Assembly (NCBI RefSeq): GCF_016632365.1
Contig: NZ_JAEPBH010000021.1
Location: 1-64,000, forward strand
Direction of reading: 5' to 3'
Origin: Tenebrionibacter intestinalis
GTDB taxonomy: Bacteria > Pseudomonadota > Gammaproteobacteria > Enterobacterales > Enterobacteriaceae
DNA length: 64,000 nucleotides
A program made the translations under genes and the position numbers. Positions 28,796 through 38,472 of this stretch are shown here, piece after piece (the first letter of the stretch is position 1; every line of letters begins with the position of its first letter). The notes below the pieces were generated by a model that had not been told where the DNA came from, made no database searches, and saw only the letters and a program-made list of their open reading frames with translations.

Positions 28796-29338
28796 TTAAC
28801 AAAAGTAGCCATTTTCAACGCTAATATGAACGCATATTTAACCTCAATAAAACACAAACAAATCTGACATTGTCGCTGTGCCAGTTCAGGAAACCGAACA
28901 TTGCCTTCACAAGAGATCCGTTCAAATAAATATGGTTTGTGTTTCCTGCCCATCATGAAAATCACCACAGGCGAGGCGCCGCATACTTTTCCACCAGCCT
29001 GTCTTCTGCCGGTTACGCATTATTTATTAAAGGTTTTTTATTTATAAAAGCGGGTAGCCCTACGCGATATCGGAACGCGATAAACCCTGGAGCGGACGAA
29101 ACTGCATGCCTGGCGTTAGCATAAAGACGCTGAAGTTATATTTTCGGGAATCGAGCGACCTTCGTACGCTGGCCGAACCGCCTGCACTAAACAAAGCGAT
29201 TAAAGCCCGTAGCCATGCCATCGCCTTCTTTAGTTTTTCTACGAAGACCTCAGTTTGTTTTACAGAGGCTAAATCGGCCAGCAATGCGCCAGTTTGTTTG
29301 TAAATCAAACAACTTTCTGGAATTTATATAAAAAACCG
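28796..29338. other. Intergenic region between autotransporter and chemoreceptor
   Basis: No supported gene. A minus-strand open frame at 29060-29308 lacks a recognisable domain and ribosome-binding site. The left part should contain the autotransporter promoter. Confidence 0.4.
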
Positions 29339-29365
29339 TAAAGAAGGCAAAAGACCAGACGATAA
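29339..29365 (+). promoter_or_regulatory. Sigma-28 (FliA) promoter of the chemoreceptor gene
   Basis: TAAAGAAG (29339-29346), 11 bp, then GACGATAA (29358-29365) follows the flagellar consensus TAAAGTTT-N11-GCCGATAA with the correct spacing; the -10 differs at one base. It lies 64 bp upstream of the start codon and indicates class III flagellar/chemotaxis expression. Confidence 0.8.
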
Positions 29366-29429
29366 AAATGCATGGTAAGAAATTAATAGCTTCATTGACC
29401 TTTATTTAGCCCAAATTAAGGAAGAGATT

Positions 29430-30968
29430 ATGTCTGTAAGACGCCTTTCTCTGTTTACTTTTGCCCTGCTTATGTTTCTGTTCTTGTTCAGTATTGCCGT
29501 AGCGGCGTGGTCGCTCTTACGCAACGATCAGGCGCTGGATAACATCAATCACGAGATTCGCGTTGTGCTGTCGGTTATTGACCCAATAAACCACAGCCGA
29601 ACAATGCGCGTTCGGCTCCATGAAGCGCTAAACGCCAGTCATACGGGCGACCAACAGGCCGTAGAGACAACGCTGGAAGCGGCCCGTGAAGCGATGGTAA
29701 AGGGCGACAACGCTTTTGAGCTTTATATGTCCCATGCCAGACAACCCGATGAACAGGCGCTGGCGCAGGCTTATGATGAAAGCTGGCAAAATTATCGTGC
29801 TCAGGGGCTTATGCCGCTGCTGGAAGCCGCGCAAAAAGGCGATGTAGCCGGTTACAATAGTCTTTTTTCTTCCCGCCTGCCGCAACTGGAGCACGATTTT
29901 GAATTCGCGCTTAATAATTTGCTTGCCTATCGCGAACACTACGCCAAAAAACTTAACGACGAAGCCCAGGGGCGCATTAACAACGGCCTGGCCGCCATTG
30001 GGCTGGTTGCTCTGTTCTTTTGCAGCGTGTTGTGCGTACTGTTTTTACAGCTCAACCGCCGCGTGCTTACGCCCCTGAACCAGGCGCGTGAACACTGCGA
30101 CAGTATCGCCGCAGGCGAACTGCATATGCCGATTGAATGCCATACTCAGGATGAAATCGGCGAGATGCTACAAGGGCTTGAGCGTATGCGCCAGGCGTTG
30201 ACCCAGATTATCGGCCAGGTGCGCGCCACCGGCGAAGCCGTTGCCGCCGCGGTTGAAGATATTGCCGATGGCAATACCGATCTCTCCGCCCGCACCGAGC
30301 AGCAGGCGGCATCGCTGGGGCAAACCGCCGCCAGCATGGAAGAACTCACCGCCACCGTGCGCCAGACCTCTGAAAACGCGCATCACGCCAGCAGTCTGGC
30401 GGAGGGCATGCGCGTAAACGCCAGCAGCGGCGATGACATCATGTGTGAGGTGGTGGTATCGATGAAGAATATTGAGAGCAGCTCGGCAAAAATTAACAGT
30501 ATTATCAACATTATTGAAAATATTGCCTTTCAGACCAATATTCTCGCGCTTAACGCTGCGGTTGAGGCCGCGCGTGCGGGCGAACAAGGGCGCGGTTTTG
30601 CAGTAGTGGCAAGCGAGGTGCGCAATCTTGCCCAGCACTCGTCGGTCGCAGCGAAAGAAATCAAAGAACTTATTGAATTGTCCGGCGAACAGATTCGCAG
30701 CGGCAGTAGTCAGGTCAACCGCGCAGGTGAAAGCATGGAGCGCATTCTCGCTTCGGTAAAGCAGGTGAGCGGAATAATGGACGAAATCGCTATGTCCACC
30801 CGCGAACAAAGCAGCGGTATCGATCAGATCAATATCGCTATCGGCCAGATGGATTCTGTTACCCAGCAGAACGCTTCGCTGGTTGAGTCCGCTTCGGCGT
30901 CCACACGGCTGCTCAGCCAGAAATCACACGAACTCAGGCAGTGCGTTGCCGTATTCCGCCTGGCGTAA
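29430..30968 (+). CDS. Methyl-accepting chemotaxis protein
   Basis: The 512-aa receptor has TM1 ([20 protein letters not shown]), a helical periplasmic ligand domain of the Tar/Tsr four-helix type, TM2 ([19 protein letters not shown]), a HAMP domain and the cytoplasmic signalling hairpin with the invariant [28 protein letters not shown]. It ends at VFRLA without the NWETF pentapeptide that tethers CheR/CheB, so it probably relies on other receptors for methylation, as Trg and Tap do. The ligand cannot be predicted. It is expressed from the sigma-28 promoter above. It is not at the trg position of E. coli. Confidence 0.88.
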   Translation: MSVRRLSLFTFALLMFLFLFSIAVAAWSLLRNDQALDNINHEIRVVLSVIDPINHSRTMRVRLHEALNASHTGDQQAVETTLEAAREAMVKGDNAFELYMSHARQPDEQALAQAYDESWQNYRAQGLMPLLEAAQKGDVAGYNSLFSSRLPQLEHDFEFALNNLLAYREHYAKKLNDEAQGRINNGLAAIGLVALFFCSVLCVLFLQLNRRVLTPLNQAREHCDSIAAGELHMPIECHTQDEIGEMLQGLERMRQALTQIIGQVRATGEAVAAAVEDIADGNTDLSARTEQQAASLGQTAASMEELTATVRQTSENAHHASSLAEGMRVNASSGDDIMCEVVVSMKNIESSSAKINSIINIIENIAFQTNILALNAAVEAARAGEQGRGFAVVASEVRNLAQHSSVAAKEIKELIELSGEQIRSGSSQVNRAGESMERILASVKQVSGIMDEIAMSTREQSSGIDQINIAIGQMDSVTQQNASLVESASASTRLLSQKSHELRQCVAVFRLA

Positions 30969-31206
30969 TGAAGCGGTCCGCTGTCGCCATTGCAACGCGG
31001 TATAACGCTGCTGGTTTGCGCCATTACCGGCACAAACAGAGTAAATTAACGTCTTAAGGCGTGTAAACCGACTTTTCTGCGATACAGCAGGCGGCGGCAA
31101 GCGGGCTATCCGCCGTCAGTTGAGGATGACCAGATTACCCTGGCGCGACTATATCCATTTTTGCCGTTACACGTCGGGACGGCGCGCTAGCTGTAACGAC
31201 TCGCCA

Positions 31207-33174
31207 TCAGCGCTTTTCCCGCCGTGACGGCAGCGTCTTTAATAGTTCATCCGGCGATACCGACCCTACCACGCTGCCCGACAGCGGCATTTTCAGCACG
31301 TGTTGTTTGATCTTGCCGATAACATGCATTTCACACGCCCGGCAGTCAAACTTCAGTGTTAACACGTCATCCTGTTGCACAAGCTGCATCGGCGTGGCGC
31401 GCCAGCTCTTAATACTGCCCTTCGCCTGTTTCGGGCACAGGTTAAAGGCAAAGCGCAGGCAGTGTTTGGTTATCATCACCGGTACGTCGCCTTTTTCTTC
31501 ATGCGCCTCATAGGCGGCATCAATGAGCGTTACCCCGTGGCGTTGCCAGAACTGACGCGCCTTTTTGTTATAAACGTTGGCAAGAAACGTCAGGTGGCTT
31601 TGCGGCCACACCGGCGGCGGCGTGGACTGCGGGCGGCGGGTCATGCGTGAAAAAGCCGCAAGGCGCGCATCGTCAAGCAGAGCAATCGTATCACGGCGCA
31701 GTTGGTTAAGCTGGCTGCCGGGAACAAAATATATTTCCGGCAGCAAAAGCTGAATGCTGCGCGCGCTGTAAAGGGACTGCCCCAGCTTACCCAACCCATT
31801 TTCCAGCGCCTCACGACCTTTTTGCGCATCCCGCGCGGCGCTAAACAGGCCGTCGAGCGTATGCGTTACGCTCACGCCGTCTTCTGACGTGGCGGTAAGG
31901 ATCAACTGCTCTTCCCAGCCGCCCAGCGTCAAATCCACAGCGATCCGCCGTTCGCTGGAGTTTTTCAGTAACGCCTGTTGCCAGCGGTGATCGAGGTTGC
32001 GGCTAAGCGGATGCGGCAAACGCAGTTTGCGAAGCCCGTCCGCCAGCGTATTCGGCCACAGACGCCAGCGTCCCGGTCCGGTTTTTTCCGCCACGTTGAC
32101 GCGAAAACCCACCACCTCACGCTTTACCAGCGCGTTAAGGCCGTCGCCGTTAGCCAGCTCTTCATCACTTTGCACATCAAGCCAGTCCGGCCCTACCCTC
32201 ACCAGCTCGCCCACCGGCAGGCCGACAAAGGTAGGTGAATCAAAAGCGCCAATGTTGCCCTGCCGGCCGTTAACAAAATAATCGGTACTGCCGCGATGGA
32301 ACGTTTTATCCGGCGACGGGGTGAAATAGTGCCGCGTGCGGCCATGTGAGGCACGATGCAAATCGCTACGATCTTCAAGCAGCGCGTCAAGCTGCTGGCG
32401 ATACCAGGCCGTGATGTTTTTCACGTAACTCATATCTTTATAACGCCCTTCTATTTTAAAAGAGCGTACGCCTGCGTCCACCAGCGCCGCGAGATTGGCG
32501 GTCTGGTTATTGTCTTTCATTGACAGCAGGTGTTTTTCAAATGCCACCACGCGTCCCTGGTCATCTCTGAGCGTAAACGGCAGGCGGCAGGCCTGTGAAC
32601 AATCGCCGCGGTTAGCGCTACGCCCGGTCTGCGCGTGCGAAATGTAACACTGCCCGGAATAGGCCACACACAACGCGCCGTGGATAAAAAATTCCAGCGT
32701 GGCGTCAGTGGTATCGTGAATGGCGCGGATTTGCTGCAGATCCAGCTCTCTGGCCAGCACAATCTGTGAAAATCCGACCTGTGCCAGAAACTGCGCTTTT
32801 TCAACGCTTCGAATATCGCACTGGGTGCTGGCGTGCAGGTCAATTGGCGGGATGTCCAGTTCAAGAATGCCCATATCCTGTACAATCAGCGCATCCACGC
32901 CCGCCTCGTAAAGAGCGTGAATAAGCCGACGCGCGGACTCCAGTTCGTCGTCGTGAAGAATAGTATTAAGTGTCACAAACACTTTCGCGCCATAGCGATG
33001 GGCAAACGGCGCCAGCGCGGCAATATCGCTTAAGCTGTTGCCCGCATTATGGCGTGCGCCAAAACCCGGGCCGCCGATATAGACTGCATCGGCGCCGTGA
33101 AGGATCGCCTCACGAGCGATGGCGGCGTCGCGGGCCGGGCTGAGCAGTTCGAGAGCAGCAGAGTGCTGACGCAT
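31207..33174 (-). CDS. rlhA: 23S rRNA C2501 hydroxylase RlhA (YdcP)
   Basis: The 655-aa member of the U32 'peptidase' family matches E. coli RlhA (653 aa), which hydroxylates C2501 of 23S rRNA. The U32 signature is intact: EFFIHGALCVAYSGQCYIS followed by ANRGDCSQACRLPF, with cysteines likely to bind a cofactor. MRQHSAALELLSPARD is the standard N-terminus. It is monocistronic here. Confidence 0.93.
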   Translation of the reverse strand: MRQHSAALELLSPARDAAIAREAILHGADAVYIGGPGFGARHNAGNSLSDIAALAPFAHRYGAKVFVTLNTILHDDELESARRLIHALYEAGVDALIVQDMGILELDIPPIDLHASTQCDIRSVEKAQFLAQVGFSQIVLARELDLQQIRAIHDTTDATLEFFIHGALCVAYSGQCYISHAQTGRSANRGDCSQACRLPFTLRDDQGRVVAFEKHLLSMKDNNQTANLAALVDAGVRSFKIEGRYKDMSYVKNITAWYRQQLDALLEDRSDLHRASHGRTRHYFTPSPDKTFHRGSTDYFVNGRQGNIGAFDSPTFVGLPVGELVRVGPDWLDVQSDEELANGDGLNALVKREVVGFRVNVAEKTGPGRWRLWPNTLADGLRKLRLPHPLSRNLDHRWQQALLKNSSERRIAVDLTLGGWEEQLILTATSEDGVSVTHTLDGLFSAARDAQKGREALENGLGKLGQSLYSARSIQLLLPEIYFVPGSQLNQLRRDTIALLDDARLAAFSRMTRRPQSTPPPVWPQSHLTFLANVYNKKARQFWQRHGVTLIDAAYEAHEEKGDVPVMITKHCLRFAFNLCPKQAKGSIKSWRATPMQLVQQDDVLTLKFDCRACEMHVIGKIKQHVLKMPLSGSVVGSVSPDELLKTLPSRREKR

Positions 33175-33365
33175 CAGGGATATCCGTTGTGTGCTGAAAA
33201 GCGGCTATTGTAGTCACAATACGCATCCGGCAAAACCCGTCTGCGATTTTAATTTCCGTCGCTTTTTATGTTCGCCCACAGCAACCTGTTTCAGGCATAC
33301 TTTTAGCGCTACAGCGCCTTATTTCGGGCAGCTTAAGGACGCGCGTTTTACATGGATGATAAACA

Positions 33366-33938
33366 ATGAACCTGAAAACCTGTCTCACACTTTTTACACG
33401 CAAATTTATCGCGCCTACGCTGGCAGTGCTGATGTTTTTCGCCTGGGCTGGCTGGCAGCTCTGGCAGGAACACAGAGCGCTAACAGCGCAGGGGCTGGCG
33501 TTGCAAAATGAACAGCTAGCGTTTTACAAAGCCCGTATGGCGGAAAAAGAGCAGCTCCTGCGTTGGGAAAAAGCGCTTGAGCTGCGCGAAAAAGCGCTAA
33601 TTGAGCAAAACGCCGCGCTGGAGAATGTGCAGGCGCAGTGCGCGCAAGCGCAAGAGCGTAATCTGACGCTAACGCGCGCCAACAGTACGCAGCGCCAGCA
33701 GGAAGCGGCCCGCGAGCAGCTACATTTACTCATGGCGCAGTTTTCTGCAACCGGCGTCAGCCTCAGGCGCCACCCGGCCTGCGAGGATAAAGAAGGCTGG
33801 CGCAGCTACAATACCGCTTACTCCCTTTATTCCTCGGCCAGCGCCCTTGCCGGGGCACACAGCCTGACCCGTGATTACGCCGCTTTTTTTAACAGCAACG
33901 CGCCTGCCAGCGCTGTAGCGCTGTGTTTTAACCCTTAA
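33366..33938 (+). CDS. Membrane-anchored coiled-coil protein, unknown function
   Basis: The 190-aa product has one N-terminal membrane segment (IAPTLAVLMFFAWAGWQLW) and then a long Glu/Gln/Ala/Arg-rich helix (residues about 45-125) with strong coiled-coil character. The C-terminal part, with cysteines in HPACEDKEGW and VALCFNP, would be periplasmic. I recognise no family. It lies between rlhA (divergent) and sutR (convergent) and is not part of an operon. Confidence 0.65.
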   Translation: MNLKTCLTLFTRKFIAPTLAVLMFFAWAGWQLWQEHRALTAQGLALQNEQLAFYKARMAEKEQLLRWEKALELREKALIEQNAALENVQAQCAQAQERNLTLTRANSTQRQQEAAREQLHLLMAQFSATGVSLRRHPACEDKEGWRSYNTAYSLYSSASALAGAHSLTRDYAAFFNSNAPASAVALCFNP

Positions 33939-33966
33939 ACACGCCAGCGTGGCGCTGGCAACGCGT

Positions 33967-34488
33967 TCAGGCCATTGGGTAGTGAATCAGCGAATGAAAT
34001 CGACACGCTACGCCGGCACTGTTGCGGTAAGAATGGGCGCTGTCTGCTGGAAAGCGCAGCCCTTCTCCCACCGCAAGCCGCTGCCAGCGCCCGTTTCGCC
34101 CAAGTTCCAGTACGCCCTCAATAACCACCACATCCTCAATCACGCCCTGCTCGTGGGGCGAAGATTCGCTGAGCGCGCCGGCGGGCAGCGTGACGACCAA
34201 CAGATCAAAGCGCAGCGCGGCATCATAGGGAAACAGCGGCACCGCCGTCATCTGCCCTGATGCATCTGCCGGCGCCAGCGGCGGTTCGCTGAAAAACGCG
34301 GAAAACGGCACGTTAAAGCCGGTGGCTATCTTCCAAAGCGTCGCCACCGTAGGGCTGGACTCGCCGCGCTCAATCTGGCCGAGCATCGCCTTCGATACCC
34401 CCGTCCGCTCCGCCGCCTGGCTCAGGCTCCAGGCGCGGGCCTGGCGTAATTGCCTGACAACCGAAGGCAGTATGTTATTGATATTCAC
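33967..34488 (-). CDS. sutR: SutR (YdcN) sulfur-utilisation regulator
   Basis: The 173-aa product has an N-terminal XRE helix-turn-helix (QARAWSLSQAAERTGVSKAMLGQIERGESSPTVATLWKIA, read in two adjoining parts) and a C-terminal cupin domain (SPHEQGVIEDVVVIEG, later FHSLIHYP). It corresponds to E. coli SutR, a regulator of sulfur utilisation genes. I choose the GTG at 34488, which has AAGGAG just upstream and aligns with the E. coli start. An earlier GTG at 34509 would place the ribosome-binding site inside the gene. It is divergent from ydcO with a palindromic operator between. Confidence 0.88.
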   Translation of the reverse strand: MNINNILPSVVRQLRQARAWSLSQAAERTGVSKAMLGQIERGESSPTVATLWKIATGFNVPFSAFFSEPPLAPADASGQMTAVPLFPYDAALRFDLLVVTLPAGALSESSPHEQGVIEDVVVIEGVLELGRNGRWQRLAVGEGLRFPADSAHSYRNSAGVACRFHSLIHYPMA

Positions 34489-34522
34489 AGTAACTCCTTT
34501 TTTTGCCACAGCATAGCAGCTT

Positions 34523-34538
34523 GTGCGTTATAACGCAC
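34523..34538. promoter_or_regulatory. Perfect 16-bp palindrome in the sutR/ydcO intergenic region
   Basis: GTGCGTTATAACGCAC is fully self-complementary and lies 35 bp from the sutR start and upstream of ydcO. It overlaps TATAAC and sits next to TATAGT, both possible -10 elements. Location and symmetry suggest the SutR autoregulatory operator. Confidence 0.65.
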
Positions 34539-34555
34539 GGTGCTATAGTCGCCCG

Positions 34556-35752
34556 GTGCCATCCCGCAATGGAGTTGCTATTCGCTTTCCCCCTATCCCC
34601 CTTCACACGCTGTTTTCTGGCTTTATTGCCGTGCTTGTGGGCTATGCCAGTTCAGCCGCCATTATCTGGCAGGCCGCCGCCGCCGCAGGCCTCGCTGCGC
34701 CGCAGATTGCCGGCTGGATGACCATGCTCGGTATTGGGATGGGCGCCAGCACACTGTTGCTAACGCTGCGCTGGCGCGCGCCGGTATTAACAGCCTGGTC
34801 AACGCCGGGCGCGGCGCTGCTTGCCACCAGCCTACATGGCGTTACGCCCGGCGAGGCTACGGGTATATTTATCTTTGCTGCCGTACTGATTGTACTGTGC
34901 GGCCTATCCGGGCTATTTGCCTGGCTGATGCGCACAATACCGCATACTTTGGCTGCCGCCATGCTGGCCGGTATTCTGCTGCGTTTCGGGCTTGAAACCT
35001 TCGGCGGACTGCGCGACCAGGGGGTAATGTGTGGCGGGATGTTAATAAGCTGGCTTATTACCAGAGCGCTGGCGCCGCGCTACGCCGTAGCCGCCGCGCT
35101 GGTAGTAGGGCTGGCAGCGGCGCTGTTGGGCGATAACGTCAGCGCCGCGCCCAACGTTAGCCTGTTTGCCGCGCCGGTATGGATAACGCCAGTCTTCAGC
35201 CTGCCGACGCTGCTCGGCATCGGCGTGCCGTTTTTTTTAGTGACGATGACTTCGCAAAATGCCCCCGGCGTAGCCGCACTGAAAGCCGCAGGCTACTGCG
35301 TACCGGTATCGCCGCTGATGACGTCAACCGGTCTGATCACACTGGCGCTGGCCCCGCTCGGCGTCTATTCCATAAGCATCGCCGCCATTACCGCCGCCAT
35401 CTGCCAAAGCCCGGAAGCGCACCCCGACCCGCAGCGGCGCTGGCAGGCCGCCGCCGCCGCTGGCGTATTTTATCTACTGGCGGGTATTGCGGGCGGCGGT
35501 ATCGCCATTTTGCTGGCGGCGCTCCCTGCCGCGTTTATTCACACGCTCGCCGGGCTGGCGCTGCTTAGCGCGCTCGGCGGCAGCCTTTATCAGGCGCTGA
35601 TGAATGAAACCGAGCGCGATGCGGCGACTGTCGCATTTCTGATTACCGCCTCCGGGCTAACGCTTTGGGGCATCAGTTCAGCATTCTGGGGGCTTGCCGG
35701 CGGCGGTCTGTGTTACGCTGTATTGTCGGCAGCACACAGGCGGCGTCGATGA
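34556..35752 (+). CDS. ydcO: BenE-family inner membrane transporter YdcO
   Basis: The roughly 390-aa integral membrane protein of the benzoate:H+ symporter (BenE) family matches E. coli YdcO: GYASSAAIIWQAA, VLTAWSTPGAALLATSL, AAAMLAGILLRFGLE and ITAAICQSPEAHPD. The start is unclear. GTG at 34556 has no ribosome-binding site, whereas an in-frame ATT at 34580 follows GGAG with a spacer of 5 and aligns best with the E. coli start. The end is 7 bp from the convergent TPR gene. The substrate in enterics is not established. Confidence 0.88.
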   Translation: MPSRNGVAIRFPPIPLHTLFSGFIAVLVGYASSAAIIWQAAAAAGLAAPQIAGWMTMLGIGMGASTLLLTLRWRAPVLTAWSTPGAALLATSLHGVTPGEATGIFIFAAVLIVLCGLSGLFAWLMRTIPHTLAAAMLAGILLRFGLETFGGLRDQGVMCGGMLISWLITRALAPRYAVAAALVVGLAAALLGDNVSAAPNVSLFAAPVWITPVFSLPTLLGIGVPFFLVTMTSQNAPGVAALKAAGYCVPVSPLMTSTGLITLALAPLGVYSISIAAITAAICQSPEAHPDPQRRWQAAAAAGVFYLLAGIAGGGIAILLAALPAAFIHTLAGLALLSALGGSLYQALMNETERDAATVAFLITASGLTLWGISSAFWGLAGGGLCYAVLSAAHRRRR

Positions 35753-35759
35753 AATGCGT

Positions 35760-37253
35760 TTATTCAACCATACTCATCAGCGCATCACGCATGCGTAAAA
35801 CCGGCAGCGTCCAGCCCTCTTTCGGATCGCAGCGCAACAGGCGCATTGATGGATACCACGGCGTGGTATCCTGCCCCTCCAGCCAGCGCCAGTCCGTACA
35901 AATGGCGGAAACCAGCGTCCAGCAGGGTTTGTTTAGCGCGCCGGCAAGGTGTGCCACGGATGTATCCACGCTAATGACCAGATCGAGCTGGGCGATAATC
36001 GCCGCCGTATCAATATAATCCTGCACCAGGTGCCCAAGCGCCAGCAGCGCTATGCCCGAAGGCGGGTTAAGCGCCTCTTCTTCCCCGGCGCCTTTTTGCA
36101 GACTGACCCACTGAATACCCGGTACGCTAAACAACGGGCGCAGCGTCTCAAGGCCGGGCAACGATCGGAAACGATCTTTATTGTGCCCGACAGAACCTTT
36201 CCATACCAGGCCCACGCGCAGCTTGCCTGGCGGCAGCGGCCAGCGCGCAACGGCCTGCGGATCGGCGCTGAAACAGGGCGGCGTCATGGCAAAAGGGGTG
36301 GGTGAATCGGTGAAATAGAAAGGCAAATCCAGCAGCATTATCCAGTAATCGAACACCGGCAATGGCTTACCCGGCGCATACTCAATCACGTTGTCTATCC
36401 CTGGCAACTGGCGCATCAGCGATACCAGGGCGCGGCTACATACAAGGCAAACTGCCGCTGCGCCTTTTTCTTGCTTAAGGCGGCTGACGTAGCGACTAAA
36501 CTGAATCTCATCGCCCAGCCCCTGTTCACGGTGCACCATAATCGTTTTACCGTGCAAATCTTCGCCCTGCCAGTAAGGGAAGCTGAACGCTGGACGGTTA
36601 ACAAAGCGGTAGATATTGTTTTGCGCATAACGATCGCGATACAGCTTCCAGCCTTCTTCATAACGGCCGCGCTGGATAAGTATCATGCCTAAAACAGTAC
36701 TGCTGCGCGTATCCTCAGGTTGATGAGCCAGAAGATAGCGCAGATGCGCTTCCGCCTCGTCAAACCGTTTTATTTGCGCAAAAACAGAGGCCAGGCCGTA
36801 GCGAGCGTCGTGATAGTTCGGCGCCTCGGCAAGCACGGCCTCATACTGTTCCACCGCTTCCTCAAACCGATCCAGCTTGTGCAGCAATATGCCATAGTTA
36901 TTGCGACAGGCGGGATAGTTGGCGATAGCGCGTAACGCACGGCGGTAGTATTTTTCCGCCTCCTCATTATTACCGCGCTCATAATGAATAAGACCCAGCC
37001 CATTCAGCGCACCGGCATCATTTGGCGCGATGCTTAACGCCTGAGTGTAATAACGCGCGGCATCATCTTTTCTGTCAAGGCGGCGACAGCAGCGCGCCGC
37101 TTCTACAATAAGCCATATATCTTTAGGCCCAAACAGCAGGCGGCTTTGTATTTTTTTCAGCGCTTCCTGATATTTTCCGCTTTCCATCAGCCCTGTCACC
37201 GCCTGGCGCAAGGCAGCCTGGCTTTTGTCCTGCGGCGCGCGTTTTCCCTTCAT
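35760..37253 (-). CDS. TPR protein with a glycosyltransferase-9-like domain
   Basis: The 497-aa cytoplasmic protein has about seven tetratricopeptide units (residues about 10-240, e.g. ALNGLGLIHYERGNNEEAEKYYRRAL) followed by a C-terminal domain resembling heptosyltransferase-type GT9 enzymes: LRVGLVWKGSVGHNKDRFRS and LDLVISVDTSVAHLAGALNKP. GAGGAG lies 8 nt before the ATG at 37253; the open frame starts 16 codons earlier. Such TPR-GT fusions are found near surface glycan genes, but no such genes are adjacent here. The acceptor is unknown. Confidence 0.78.
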   Translation of the reverse strand: MKGKRAPQDKSQAALRQAVTGLMESGKYQEALKKIQSRLLFGPKDIWLIVEAARCCRRLDRKDDAARYYTQALSIAPNDAGALNGLGLIHYERGNNEEAEKYYRRALRAIANYPACRNNYGILLHKLDRFEEAVEQYEAVLAEAPNYHDARYGLASVFAQIKRFDEAEAHLRYLLAHQPEDTRSSTVLGMILIQRGRYEEGWKLYRDRYAQNNIYRFVNRPAFSFPYWQGEDLHGKTIMVHREQGLGDEIQFSRYVSRLKQEKGAAAVCLVCSRALVSLMRQLPGIDNVIEYAPGKPLPVFDYWIMLLDLPFYFTDSPTPFAMTPPCFSADPQAVARWPLPPGKLRVGLVWKGSVGHNKDRFRSLPGLETLRPLFSVPGIQWVSLQKGAGEEEALNPPSGIALLALGHLVQDYIDTAAIIAQLDLVISVDTSVAHLAGALNKPCWTLVSAICTDWRWLEGQDTTPWYPSMRLLRCDPKEGWTLPVLRMRDALMSMVE

Positions 37254-37875
37254 CTTTTTCTCCTCTGGTGACCGGCTTAATACTCTGCGAAACCCCGGCA
37301 ATGCCAGTGGTTGCCGCTAAGCGATTTGCAGATTCATTATACTATCGTTGGCCGTTAACCGGTGTCCAGCCGCGCTATGCGGATATAAAAACTCTTTACG
37401 GAAAAATTCCGTATTATGATGCCGTCTTTTTACCCGCGTTCGTTATTATTCACATTTTTCTGTTGGCAGACCGGGCTATAAATATAAACGTTCTCTCCGG
37501 AAACTCAGTTATTTTTACGGATAATTACTTTCTTAAGCTGTCTGTTTCACCGAACAGGCACGCCAGAGATCATTAACAGATGTGTTACCCGTTCACGCTT
37601 AAAGGCTGGTTCTGGCGCTTTTTTCGCTAATGAACTAATGCATCGTTTTCTTAATGCGCCCGGCGGCGGCCTTTAATGAGCAGATATTTATACTGGGCTA
37701 ATGACAAACTTACGCCTCGGGAGCATGGCGGCAGGTAATAAAGCACCATACTACCTTTGTGAGGCGATCGGGTTTCACGTCATTGTTGATGCCTGCGCAG
37801 CGCTTTAGCGAGAAAATCAGGCTGTAAAAAATCACTGGATTTTTTACAGCGCTTAACACGCTAACAGGCGCGGAA
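37254..37875. other. Intergenic region between the TPR gene and tehB
   Basis: No gene is supported in about 620 bases. Much of it is AT-rich. E. coli ydcL is expected around here but I see no remnant. The only notable element is the hairpin at 37821-37850. Confidence 0.45.
37821..37850. terminator. Terminator-like hairpin after tehB
   Basis: Perfect 13-bp arms (GCTGTAAAAAATC / GATTTTTTACAGC) with an ACTG loop lie 25 bp past the tehB stop. The arms are rich in A and T, so it could work in both directions but is weaker than a GC stem. Confidence 0.55.
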
Positions 37876-38472
37876 TTAAGGTTTACGCGCAAGGATAGTA
37901 GCAAAGCGCAGCCTGATGCGGTTGCCGTCGGCGTCCGTACGGTGAAGCTGGCCGACATCCTCGTTGTATTTTACCTGTTCCCAATCTTCGTAATACTTTT
38001 TCAACTCTCCGCGACGAAAGGTGAACGGGAAACCCATCGTGCACGGAAAATCATCGGTATCCATAGCCGCAACAATCAGGTTGTAGCCACCGCTGCGCGT
38101 AGTGCGCTGCATATTGCTAATCAGCCCCGGAATTGTCTGCGGTTGCAGGAACATCATCACGACAGTGGAAAGAATGAAGTCGTAGTCGCCGTCAAAGCGC
38201 ACAGTATTAAGATCGACAATATCGCTGCGCAGATGCTCTTCCAGCCCCTCTGCAGCAGCAATACGGCGCATATTCTCAATGCCTGCGGCATTGCGATCCC
38301 AGGCGGTGACATCAAAGCCGTTCGCCGCAAGATAGAGGCTGTTGCGACCGTTTCCGCAGCCCAGATCCAGCGCTTTGCCTGGCGCAATAAGGGTGGCGGC
38401 ATTGAGCACTTCAGAGTGCGTAAGCGTCAGGCCATATTTATCTGTGAAGTAGTTTGCGTCACGGACGGTCAT
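37876..38472 (-). CDS. tehB: SAM-dependent methyltransferase TehB, tellurite resistance
   Basis: The 198-aa protein matches E. coli TehB (197 aa), which detoxifies tellurite through S-adenosylmethionine-dependent methylation. The SAM motif [21 protein letters not shown] and the [18 protein letters not shown] segment are conserved. Its start codon overlaps the stop of the tehA remnant (ATGA), showing the original tehAB operon. With tehA broken, tehB must now use whatever promoter remains. Confidence 0.93.
   Translation of the reverse strand: MTVRDANYFTDKYGLTLTHSEVLNAATLIAPGKALDLGCGNGRNSLYLAANGFDVTAWDRNAAGIENMRRIAAAEGLEEHLRSDIVDLNTVRFDGDYDFILSTVVMMFLQPQTIPGLISNMQRTTRSGGYNLIVAAMDTDDFPCTMGFPFTFRRGELKKYYEDWEQVKYNEDVGQLHRTDADGNRIRLRFATILARKP

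Noticed and set aside
29060-29308. 82-aa ORF upstream of the chemoreceptor
   Set aside because: No ribosome-binding site and no family resemblance. It overlaps the likely promoter region.
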